NCBI RefSeq assembly: GCF_047663525.1
Contig: NC_092603.1
Location: forward strand, 1,095,501-1,159,500
Length of the DNA stretch: 64,000 nt
Direction: 5' to 3'
From: Anas platyrhynchos
Lineage: Eukaryota > Chordata > Aves > Anseriformes > Anatidae
In this document: piece by piece, positions 9,026 through 20,100 of the stretch
How positions within the stretch are numbered: the stretch's first letter is position 1
Layout of the letters: every line of letters begins with the position of its first letter
Translations under genes and position numbers: made by a program
Notes under the pieces: generated by a model
Database searches by the model: none
What the model was told of the DNA's origin: nothing
What the model saw: the letters and a program-made list of their open reading frames with translations, nothing else

Positions 9026-12000
9026 CTGGCGCTTGGTGCTCTGTCCGCCCCCCCCCTGCCAGCGCTTGGTGCTCTGTCGCCCCCCCCCCTGCCGGCGCCG
9101 TCCGCCCCCTGCCGGCGCTTGGTGCTCTGTCCGCCCCCTGCCGGCGCTTGGTGCTCTGTCCGCCCCCTGCCGGCGCTTGGTGCTCTGTCCGCCCCCTGCC
9201 GGCGCTTGGTGCTCTGTCCGGCCCCCCCGCACCCCCCGGCGCTTGGTGGTGCTCCGTCCGCCCCCCCCCCCCCACGGCGCTTGGTACTCTGTCGGACCCC
9301 CCCGCCGGCGCTTGGTCCTTTCTCCACACCCTGCCGGCGCTTGGTGCTCTGTCGGCCCCCCCCTGGCGCTTCGTGCTCTGTCAAACCCCTGCCGGCGCTT
9401 GGTGCTCTGTCCGCCCCCTGCCGGCGCTTGGTGCTCTGTCGCCCCCCCCCCACCGGCGCTTGGGGCTCCGTCCGCCCCCCCCACCCCCGGCGCTTGGTAC
9501 TCTGTCGGCCCCCCCCCCGGCGCTTGGTACTCTGTCGGCCCCCCCCCCGGCGCTTGGTGCTCTGTCGGCCCCCCCCTGGCGCTTGGTGCTCTGTCTGCCC
9601 CCTGCCGGCTCTTGGTGCTCTGTCTGCCCCCTGCCGGCGCTTGGTGCTCTGTCGGCCCCCCCCCTGCCGGCGCTTGGTGCTCTGTCCAACCCCTGCCGGC
9701 GCTTGGTGCTTTGTTGGCCCCCCCCCTGCCGGCGCTTGGTGCTTTCTCCGCACCCTGCCGGCGCTTGGTGCTCTGTCCACACCCTGCCGGCGCTTGGTGC
9801 TCTGTCCGCACCCTGCCGGGGCTTGGTGCTTTCTCCGCACCCTGCCGGCGCTTGGTGCTCTGTCGGCCCCCCCCTGGCGCTTGGTGCTCTGTCCCTATCC
9901 TGCCGGCGCTTGGTTCTTTGTCCGCTCCCCCTCCCCGGCGCTTGGTGGTGCTCTGTCTGCCTCCTGCTGGCGGTTGGTGCTCTGTCTGCCTCCTGCCGGC
10001 GCTTGGTGTTCTGTCGGACCCCCCCGCCGGCGCTTGGTCCTTTCTCCGCCCCCTGCAGGCGCTTGGTGCTCTGTCCGCACCCCCTGCCGGCGCTTGGTGC
10101 TTTCTCCGCACCCTGCCGGCGCTTGGTGCTTTCTCCGCACCCTGCCGGCGCTTGGTGCTCTGTCGGCCCCCCCCTGGCGCTTGGTGCTCTGTCAAACCCC
10201 CGCCGGCGCTTGGTGCTCTGTCGCCCCTCCCCCCACCGGCGCTTGGGGCTCCGTCCGCACCCCCCCACCCCCGGCGCTTGGTACTCTGTCGGCCCCCCCC
10301 CCCGGCGCTTGGTGCTCTGTCGGCCCCCCCCTGGCGCTTGGTGCTCTGTCGGCCCCCCCCGTGCCGGCGCTTGGTGCTCTGTCTGCCCCCTGCCGGCGCT
10401 TGGTGCTCTGTCGGCCCCCCCCCTGCCGGCGCTTGGTGCTCTGTCCAACCCCTGCCGGCGCTTGGTGCTCTGTCCCTATCCTGCCGGCGCTTGGTTCTTT
10501 GTCCGCTCCCCCTCCCCGGCGCTTGGTGGTGCTCCGTCCGCCCCCCCCCCCCCACGGCGCTTGGTACTTTGTCGGACCCCCCCGCCGGCGCTTGGTGCTT
10601 TCTCCGCACCCTGCCGGCGCTTGGTGCTCTGTCCGCACCCTGCCGGCGCTTGGTGCCTTCTCCGCACCCTGCCGGCGCTTGGTGCTCTGTCGCCCCCCCC
10701 CCCACCGGCGCTTGGGGCTCCGTCCGCCCCCCCCACCCCCGGCGCTTGGTACTCTGTCGGCCCCCCCCCCGGCGCTTGGTGCTCTGTCGGCCCCCCCCTG
10801 GCGCTTGGTGCTCTGTCTGCCCCCTGCCGGCTCTTGGTGCTCTGTCTGCCCCCTGCCGGCGCTTGGTGCTCTGTCGGCCCCCCCCCTGCCGGCGCTTGGT
10901 GCTCTGTCCAACCCCTGCCGGCGCTTGGTGCTTTGTTGGCCCCCCCCCTGCCGGCGCTTGGTGCTTTCTCCGCACCCTGCCGGCGCTTGGTGCTCTGTCG
11001 GCCCCCCCCTGGCGCTTGGTGCTCTGTCCCTATCCTGCCGGCGCTTGGTTCTTTGTCCGCTCCCCCTCCCCGGCGCTTGGTGGTGCTCTGTCTGCCTCCT
11101 GCTGGCGGTTGGTGCTCTGTCTGCCTCCTGCCGGCGCTTGGTGTTCTTTCGGCCCCCCCCCGCCGGCGCTTGGTGCTCTGTCGGCCCCCCCCCCACCGGC
11201 GCTTGGGGCCCCGTCCGGCCCCCCCGCCTCCCCCGGCGCTTGGTTCTTTGTCCGCCCCCCCCCCCCTCCCCCCGGCGCTTGGTGGTGCTCTGTCCGCCCC
11301 CCCCCACCACGGCGCTTGGTACTTTGTCGGACCCCCCCGCCGGCGCTTGGTCCTTTCTCCGCCCCCTGCCGGCGCTTGGTGCTCTGTCCGCACCCCCTGC
11401 CGGCGCTTGGTGCTTTCTCCGCACCCTGCCGGCGCTTGGTGCTTTCTCCGCACCCTGCCGGCGCTTGGTGCTCTGTCGGCCCCCCCCTGGCGCTTGGTGC
11501 TCTGTCAAACCCCCTGCCGGCGCTTGGTGCTCTGTCCGCCCCCTGCCGGCGCTTGGTGCTCTGTCGCCCCTCCCCCCACCGGCGCTTGGGGCTCCGTCCG
11601 CACCCCCCCACCCCCGGCGCTTGGTACTCTGTCGGCCCCCCCTCCGGCGCTTGGTACTCTGTCGGCCCCCCCCCCCGGCGCTTGGTGCTCTGTCGGCCCC
11701 CCCCTGGCGCTTGGTGCTCTGTCGGCCCCCCCCCTGCCGGCGCTTGGTGCTCTGTCTGCCCCCTGCCGGCGCTTGGTGCTCTGTTGGCCCCCCCCCTGCC
11801 GGCGCTTGGTGCTCTGTCCAACCCCTGCCGGCGCTTGGTGCTCTGTCCAACCCCTGCCGGCGCTTGGTGCTTTGTTGGCCCCCCCACTGCCGGCGCTTGG
11901 TCCTTTCTCCGCACCCTGCCGGGGCTTGGTGCTTTCTCCGCACCCTGCCGGCGCTTGGTGCTCTGTCCGCCCCCCCCCCGGCGCTTGGTGCTCTGTCGGC

Positions 12001-15000
12001 CCCCCCCTGGCGCTTGGTGCTCTGTCCCTATCCTGCCGGCGCTTGGTTCTTTGTCCGCTCCCCCTCCCCGGCGCTTGGTGGTGCTCCGTCCGCCCCCCCC
12101 CCCCCACGGCGCTTGGTACTTTGTCGGACCCCCCCGCCGGCGCTTGGTGCTTTCTCCGCACCCTGCCGGCGCTTGGTGCTTTCTCCGCACCCTGCCGGCG
12201 CTTGGTGCTCTGTCCGCACCCTGCCGGCGCTTGGTGCCTTCTCCGCACCCTGCCGGCGCTTGGTGCTTTCTCCGCACCCTGCCGGCGCTTGGTGCTCTGT
12301 CGCCCCCCCCCCCACCGGCGCTTGGTGCTCCGTCCGCCCCCCCCACCCCCGGCGCTTGGTACTCTGTCGGCCCCCCCCCCGGCGCTTGGTACTCTGTCGG
12401 CCCCCCCCCCGGCGCTTGGTGCTCTGTCGGCCCCCCCCTGGCGCTTGGTGCTCTGTCTGCCCCCTGCCGGCTCTTGGTGCTCTGTCTGCCCCCTGCCGGC
12501 GCTTGGTGCTCTGTCGGCCCCCCCCCTGCCGGCGCTTGGTGCTCTGTCCAACCCCTGCCGGCGCTTGGTGCTTTGTTGGCCCCCCCCCTGCCGGCGCTTG
12601 GTGCTTTCTCCGCACCCTGCCGGGGCTTGGTGCTCTGTCCACACCCTGCCGGGGCTTGGTGCTCTGTCCGCACCCTGCCGGGGCTTGGTGCTTTCTCCGC
12701 ACCCTGCCGGCGCTTGGTGCTCTGTCGGCCCCCCCCTGGCGCTTGGTGCTCTGTCCCTATCCTGCCGGCGCTTGGTTCTTTGTCCGCTCCCCCTCCCCGG
12801 CGCTTGGTGGTGCTCTGTCTGCCTCCTGCTGGCGGTTGGTGCTCTGTCTGCCTCCTGCCGGCGCTTGGTGTTCTGTCGGCCCCCCCCCGCCGGCGCTTGG
12901 TGCTCTGTCGGCCCCCCCCCCACCGGCGCTTGGGGCCCCGTCCGGCCCCCCCGCCCCCCCCGGCGCTTGGTTCTTTGTCCGCCCCCCCCCCCCTCCCCCC
13001 GGCGCTTGGTGGTGCTCCGTCCGCCCCCCCCCCCCACGGCGCTTGGTACTTTGTCGGACCCCCCCGCCGGCGCTTGGTCCTTTCTCCGCCCCCTGCAGGC
13101 GCTTGGTGCTCTGTCCGCACCCCCTGCCGGCGCTTGGTGCTCTGTCCGCACCCCCTGCCGGCGCTTGGTGCTTTCTCCGCACCCTGCCGGCGCTTGGTGC
13201 TTTCTCCGCACCCTGCCGGCGCTTGGTGCTCTGTCGGCCCCCCCCTGGCGCTTGGTGCTCTGTCAAACCCCCTGCCGGCGCTTGGTGCTCTGTCCGCCCC
13301 CTGCCGGCGCTTGGTGCTCTGTCGCCCCTCCCCCCACCGGCGCTTGGGGCTCCGTCCGCACCCCCCCACCCCCGGCGCTTGGTACTCTGTCGGCCCCCCC
13401 TCCGGCGCTTGGTACTCTGTCGGCCCCCCCCCCCCGGGGCTTGGTGCTCTGTCGGCCCCCCCCCCGCGCTTGGTGCTCTGTCCACCCCCTGCCGGCGCTT
13501 GGTGCTCTGTCGGCCGCCCCCGGCCGGCGCTTGGTGCTCTGTCGGCGCCCCCCCCGTCGCTTGGTGCTCTGTCGGCGCCCCCCCCGGCGCTTGGTGCTCT
13601 GTCGGCCCCCCCCCCGGCGCTTGGTGCTCTGTCGGCCCCCCCCTGGCGCTTGGTGCTCTGTCCGCTCCTTCCCTCCCCGCCGGTTGGTGGTGCTCTGTCC
13701 GCCCCCACCCGCCGGCTCTTGGTGCTCTGTCCGCCCCCTGCCGGCGCTTGGTGCTCTGTCGGCCCCCCCCCGTGTCGGCGCTTGGTGCTTTCTCCGCACC
13801 CTGCCGGCGCTTGGTGCTCTGTCCGCCCCTTGCCGGCACTTGGTGCTCTGTCGCCCCCCCCCCCGTGTCGGCGCTTGGAGCTTTCTCCGCACTCTGCCGG
13901 CTCTTGGTGCTCTGTCCACCCCCTGCCGGCGCTTGGTGCTTTCTCCGCACCCTGCCGGCGCTTGGTGCTCTGTCGGCCCCCTGCCGGCGCTTGGTGCTTT
14001 CTCCGCACCCCGCCGGCGGTTGGTGCTATGTCGGCCCCCCCCCGGTGCTTGCTGCTCTGTCGGCCCCTCCCCCGGCGCTTGGTGCTCTGTCCACCCCTTC
14101 GGCGCTTGGTGCTCTGTCGGCCCCCCCACCCGGCGCTTGGTGCTCTGTCGGCCCCCCCCTGGCGCTTGGTGCTCTGTCCACCCCCTGCCGGCGCTTGGTG
14201 CTCTGTCGGCCCCCGCCCCCGGCGCTTGCTTCTTTGTCCGCCCCCCCTCCCCGGCGCTTGCTGGTGCTCCGTCCGCCCCCCCCCCCCACGGCGTTTGGTA
14301 CTCTGTCGGACACCCCCGCCGGCGCTTGGTGCTTTCTCCGCACCCTGCCGGCGCTTGGTGCTTTCTCCGCACCCTTCCGGCGCTTGGAGCTCTGTCCGCA
14401 CCCTGCCGGCGCTTGGTGCTTTCTCCGCACCCTGCCGGCGCTTGGTGCTCTATCGGCCCCCCCCCGGTGCTTGCTGCTCTGTCGGCCCCCCCCCCGGCGC
14501 TTGGTGCTCTGTCCAATCTGCCGGCGCTTGGTGTTCTGTCGGCCCCCCCCCTGCCGGCGCTTGGTGCTTTCTCCGCACCCTGCCGGCTCTTCGTTCTCTG
14601 TCGGCCCTCTGCCGGCGCTTGGTGCTCTGTCCGCCCCCCCCCCGCCGGCGCTTTTTGCTTTCTCCGCACCCTGCCGGCGCTTGGTTCTCTGTCGGCCCCC
14701 CCCCCGTGCTTGCTGCTCTTTCGGCCCCCCCCCCGGCGCTTGGTGCTCTGTCCACCCCCCCGGCGCTTGGTTCTCTGTCAGCCCCCCCCCGCGGCGCTTG
14801 GTGCTCTGTCCGCCCCCTGCCGGCGCTTGGTGCTCTGTCGCCCCCCCCCCACCGTCGCTTGGGGCTCCGTCTGCCCCCTCCCCACCCCCGGTGCTTGGTG
14901 CTCTGTCCGCCCCCCACCGGCGCTTGGTGCTCCGTACGCCCCCCCCCCCTCGGCGCTTGGGGCTCTCGCTTGGTGCTCTGTCGGCCCTCCTCCTCCACCC

Positions 15001-15012
15001 CGGCGCTTCGGG
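9026..15012. repeat. 29-bp C-rich minisatellite, array 2
   Basis: About 6 kb of the same 29-bp family. A distinctive short block containing 'gtccctatcctgccgg' recurs at about 9892, 10473, 11024, 12023 and 12751, showing higher-order repeats of several hundred bp. From about 13427 to the end the sequence is a near-exact copy of array 1. Confidence 0.95.
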
Positions 15013-17180
15013 CTTTTTTGAGGGGACAAAAGGATATTTTGAGTGGCAAACCAGACCTCAAATATCCTCAAAAGCTTCAGTTTTGCCCCAGGAAGAGTTG
15101 AGTCAAAGGCAAATTACCCCCAATTTGCATGCAAAATCTTTGCAAGCCAGCTCACACAAATACGTACTGGTGCTTTCAGGGTTAATGCAGCGTTACTCCT
15201 CCTGGGCACCTTAAGCTCCTCCCACTGCCGTTTTGCAATAAAAAGACGGCGGCGCGGGTGCCATCAGGAAAACCTTTTTTTTTACCCACGTTGAAGTTGC
15301 AGCCACTGAGGTTTTTCAGTTCGGAAGCCTTACTATTTAAGACAGGATTTGGTTAATATCTTCAGGTATTCCTACTGCAAGTGCTTCCGTATGATCACAG
15401 GCTGAGTGATACCACTCCCTCGCTGCTACATGACACTGTTGCAGGAGCAGGATAACACAAGCACCGTTCCTTCTCTCATTCCTTAAATTGGAGCAAAACC
15501 AAGAAGACACCAGGAGTAGACCCACTGCTCTTAGGGTGAGTCCATGTTGGAGCGGCAAAATTCGGGGCTGGCTGAGCAAGCAACGCTCGGCTAGGGACTG
15601 AAATGGGGAGGGAAGGAGCAGCCAGCCAGGGCAGGTTTCCATCTTTTTCCTTTATCCTCTCTCCTCTCGCTTTGCTCTCTCCCCCCCCTCCGCTTTGCTC
15701 CCCTCCCCTGGCGCTTGGTGCTCTGTCCGCCCCCCCCCTGCCAGCGCTTGGTGCTCTGTCGCCCCCCCCCCTGCCGGCGCCGTCCGCCCCCTGCCGGCGC
15801 TTGGTGCTCTGTCCGCCCCCTGCCGGCGCTTGGTGCTCTGTCCGCCCCCTGCCGGCGCTTGGTGCTCTGTCCGCCCCCTGCCGGCGCTTGGTGCTCTGTC
15901 CGGCCCCCCCGCCCCCCCCGGCGCTTGGTGGTGCTCCGTCCGCCCCCCCCCCCCCACGGCGCTTGGTACTCTGTCGGACCCCCCCGCCGGCGCTTGGTCC
16001 TTTCTCCACACCCTGCCGGCGCTTGGTGCTCTGTCGGCCCCCCCCTGGCGCTTCGTGCTCTGTCAAACCCCTGCCGGCGCTTGGTGCTCTGTCCGCCCCC
16101 TGCCGGCGCTTGGTGCTCTGTCGCCCCCCCCCCACCGGCGCTTGGGGCTCCGTCCGCCCCCCCCACCCCCGGCGCTTGGTACTCTGTCGGCCCCCCCCCC
16201 GGCGCTTGGTACTCTGTCGGCCCCCCCCCCGGCGCTTGGTGCTCTGTCGGCCCCCCCCTGGCGCTTGGTGCTCTGTCTGCCCCCTGCCGGCTCTTGGTGC
16301 TCTGTCTGCCCCCTGCCGGCGCTTGGTGCTCTGTCGGCCCCCCCCCTGCCGGCGCTTGGTGCTCTGTCCAACCCCTGCCGGCGCTTGGTGCTTTGTTGGC
16401 CCCCCCCCTGCCGGCGCTTGGTGCTTTCTCCGCACCCTGCCGGCGCTTGGTGCTCTGTCCACACCCTGCCGGCGCTTGGTGCTCTGTCCGCACCCTGCCG
16501 GGGCTTGGTGCTTTCTCCGCACCCTGCCGGCGCTTGGTGCTCTGTCGGCCCCCCCCTGGCGCTTGGTGCTCTGTCCCTATCCTGCCGGCGCTTGGTTCTT
16601 TGTCCGCTCCCCCTCCCCGGCGCTTGGTGGTGCTCTGTCTGCCTCCTGCTGGCGGTTGGTGCTCTGTCTGCCTCCTGCCGGCGCTTGGTGTTCTGTCGGA
16701 CCCCCCCGCCGGCGCTTGGTCCTTTCTCCGCCCCCTGCAGGCGCTTGGTGCTCTGTCCGCACCCCCTGCCGGCGCTTGGTGCTTTCTCCGCACCCTGCCG
16801 GCGCTTGGTGCTTTCTCCGCACCCTGCCGGCGCTTGGTGCTTTCTCCGCACCCTGCCGGCGCTTGGTGCTCTGTCGGCCCCCCCCTGGCGCTTGGTGCTC
16901 TGTCAAACCCCCGCCGGCGCTTGGTGCTCTGTCGCCCCTCCCCCCACCGGCGCTTGGGGCTCCGTCCGCACCCCCCCACCCCCGGCGCTTGGTACTCTGT
17001 CGGCCCCCCCCCCCGGCGCTTGGTGCTCTGTCGGCCCCCCCCTGGCGCTTGGTGCTCTGTCGGCCCCCCCCGTGCCGGCGCTTGGTGCTCTGTCTGCCCC
17101 CTGCCGGCGCTTGGTGCTCTGTCGGCCCCCCCCCTGCCGGCGCTTGGTGCTCTGTCCAACCCCTGCCGGCGCTTGGTGCT
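13427..17180 (+). repeat. Second copy of a near-perfect 6682-bp-offset duplication
   Basis: Bases from about 6745 to 10470 recur here. The offset is 6682 up to about 10140, then grows by one 29-bp unit. The non-satellite spacer inside it (8335-9025 against 15017-15707) looks identical on reading, and only single differences were noticed in the adjoining array (for example near 9231 against 15913). This is either a very recent tandem duplication or an assembly artefact. Confidence 0.85.
15017..15707 (+). repeat. Promoter/5'-exon module, copy 5 (probable 5' end of A1)
   Basis: A duplicate of 8335-9025, with the splice-donor-like GT at about 15535. By comparison with unit 3 (module at 40100-41215, coding exon at 43144), this copy occupies the position of the noncoding first exon of gene A1. 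Its intron would then run to 25463 and contain minisatellite array 3. Confidence 0.45.
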
Positions 17181-20100
17181 CTGTCCAACCCCTGCCGGCG
17201 CTTGGTGCTTTGTTGGCCCCCCCACTGCCGGCGCTTGGTGCTTTCTCCGCACCCTGCCGGGGCTTGGTGCTTTCTCCGCACCCTGCCGGCGCTTGGTGCT
17301 CTGTCCGCCCCCCCCCCGGCGCTTGGTGCTCTGTCGGCCCCCCCCTGGCGCTTGGTGCTCTGTCCCTATCCTGCCGGCGCTTGGTTCTTTGTCCGCTCCC
17401 CCTCCCCGGCGCTTGGTGGTGCTCCGTCCGCCCCCCCCCCCCCACGGCGCTTGGTACTTTGTCGGACCCCCCCGCCGGCGCTTGGTGCTTTCTCCGCACC
17501 CTGCCGGCGCTTGGTGCTTTCTCCGCACCCTGCCGGCGCTTGGTGCTCTGTCCGCACCCTGCCGGCGCTTGGTGCCTTCTCCGCACCCTGCCGGCGCTTG
17601 GTGCTTTCTCCGCACCCTGCCGGCGCTTGGTGCTCTGTCGCCCCCCCCCCCACCGGCGCTTGGTGCTCCGTCCGCCCCCCCCACCCCCGGCGCTTGGTAC
17701 TCTGTCGGCCCCCCCCCCGGCGCTTGGTACTCTGTCGGCCCCCCCCCCGGCGCTTGGTGCTCTGTCGGCCCCCCCCTGGCGCTTGGTGCTCTGTCTGCCC
17801 CCTGCCGGCTCTTGGTGCTCTGTCTGCCCCCTGCCGGCGCTTGGTGCTCTGTCGGCCCCCCCCCTGCCGGCGCTTGGTGCTCTGTCCAACCCCTGCCGGC
17901 GCTTGGTGCTTTGTTGGCCCCCCCCCTGCCGGCGCTTGGTGCTTTCTCCGCACCCTGCCGGGGCTTGGTGCTCTGTCCACACCCTGCCGGCGCTTGGTGC
18001 TCTGTCCGCACCCTGCCGGGGCTTGGTGCTTTCTCCGCACCCTGCCGGCGCTTGGTGCTCTGTCGGCCCCCCCCTGGCGCTTGGTGCTCTGTCCCTATCC
18101 TGCCGGCGCTTGGTTCTTTGTCCGCTCCCCCTCCCCGGCGCTTGGTGGTGCTCTGTCTGCCTCCTGCTGGCGGTTGGTGCTCTGTCTGCCTCCTGCCGGC
18201 GCTTGGTGTTCTGTCGGCCCCCCCCCGCCGGCGCTTGGTGCTCTGTCGGCCCCCCCCCCACCGGCGCTTGGGGCCCCGTCCGGCCCCCCCGCCCCCCCCG
18301 GCGCTTGGTTCTTTGTCGGACTCCCCCGCCGGCGCTTGGTCCTTTCTCCGCCCCCTGCAGGCGCTTGGTGCTCTGTCCGCACCCCCTGCCGGCGCTTGGT
18401 GCTCTGTCCGCACCCCCTGCCGGCGCTTGGTGCTCTGTCAAACCCCCTGCCGGCGCTTGGTGCTCTGTCCGCCCCCTGCCGGCGCTTGGTGCTCTGTCGC
18501 CCCTCCCCCCACCGGCGCTTGGGGCTCCGTCCGCACCCCCCCACCCCCGGCGCTTGGTACTCTGTCGGCCCCCCCTCCGGCGCTTGGTACTCTGTCGGCC
18601 CCCCCCCCCGGCGCTTGGTGCTCTGTCGGCCCCCCCCTGGCGCTTGGTGCTCTGTCGGCCCCCCCCCTGCCGGCGCTTGGTGCTCTGTCTGCCCCCTGCC
18701 GGCGCTTGGTGCTCTGTCGGCCCCCCCCCTGCCGGCGCTTGGTGCTCTGTCCAACCCCTGCCGGCGCTTGGTGCTCTGTCCAACCCCTGCCGGCGCTTGG
18801 TGCTTTGTTGGCCCCCCCACTGCCGGCGCTTGGTCCTTTCTCCGCACCCTGCCGGGGCTTGGTGCTTTCTCCGCACCCTGCCGGCGCTTGGTGCTCTGTC
18901 CGCCGCCCCCCCGGCGCTTGGTGCTCTGTCGGCCCCCCCCTGGCGCTTGGTGCTCTGTCCCTATCCTGCCGGCGCTTGGTTCTTTGTCCGCTCCCCCTCC
19001 CCGGCGCTTGGTGGTGCTCCGTCCGCCCCCCCCCCCCCACGGCGCTTGGTACTTTGTCGGACCCCCCCGCCGACGCTTGGTGCTCTGTCCGCACCCTGCC
19101 GGCGCTTGGTGCTCTGTCCGCACCCTGACGGCGCTTGGTGCCTTCTCCGCACCCTGCCGGCGCTTGGTGCTTTCTCCGCACCCTGCCGGCGCTTGGTGCT
19201 CTGTCGGCCCCCCCCTGGCGCTTGGTGCTCTGTCAAACCCCCTGCCGGCTCTTGGTGCTCTGTCTGCCCCTTGCCGGCGCTTGGTGCTCTGTCGGCCCCC
19301 CTGCCGGCGCTTGGTGCTTTCTCCGCACCCTGCGGGCGCTTGGTGCTTTCTCCGCACCCTACCGGCACTTGGTGCTTTCTCCGCACCCTGCGGGCGCTTG
19401 GTGCTTTCTCCACACCCTACCGGCGCTTGGTGCTTTCTCCGCACCCTGCCGGCGCTCGGTGCTGTCTCCGCCCCCTGCCGGCGCTTGGTGCTTTCTCCGC
19501 ACCCTGCCGGCGCTTGGTGCTCTGTCCGCACCCTTCCGGCGCTTGGTGCTTTCTCCGCACCCTGCCGGAGCTTGGTGCTCTGTCCGCCCCGTGCCGGCGC
19601 TTGGTGCTCTGTCGGCCCCCCCCCCACCGGCGCTTGGGGCTCCGTCTGGCCCCCCCGCCCCCCCCGGCGCTTGGTTCTTTGTCCGCCCCCCCCCGGCGCT
19701 TGTCGGTGCTCCGTCCGCCCCCCCCCCCCACGGCGCTTGGTACTCTGTCGGACCCCCCCGCCGGCGCTTGGTCCTTTCTCCGCACCCTGCCGGCGCTTGG
19801 TGATCTATCCAACCCCTGCCGGCTCTTGGTGATCTGTCGGCCCCCCCCCTGCCGGCGCTCGGTGCTCTGTCTGCCCCCTGCCGGCGCTTGGTGCTCTGTC
19901 GCCCCTCCCCCCACCGGCGCTTGGGGCTCCGTCCGCACCCCCCCCCCCCCGGCGCTTGGTACTCTGTCGGCCCCCCCCCCGGCGCTTGGTACTCTGTCGG
20001 CCCCCCCCCCCGGCGCTTGGTGCTCTGTCGGCCCCCCCCTGGCGCTTGGTGCTCTGTCAAACCCCCTGCCGGCTCTTGGTGCTCTGCCTGCCCCCTGCCG

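Noticed and set aside
8921-15214. Open frames of up to about 2097 codons encoding Pro/Leu/Ala/Arg-rich or Gln/Arg-rich repeats
   Set aside because: They arise from a stop-free 29-bp tandem repeat, appear in all six frames, and change period every three units. There is no splice, start or conservation support.
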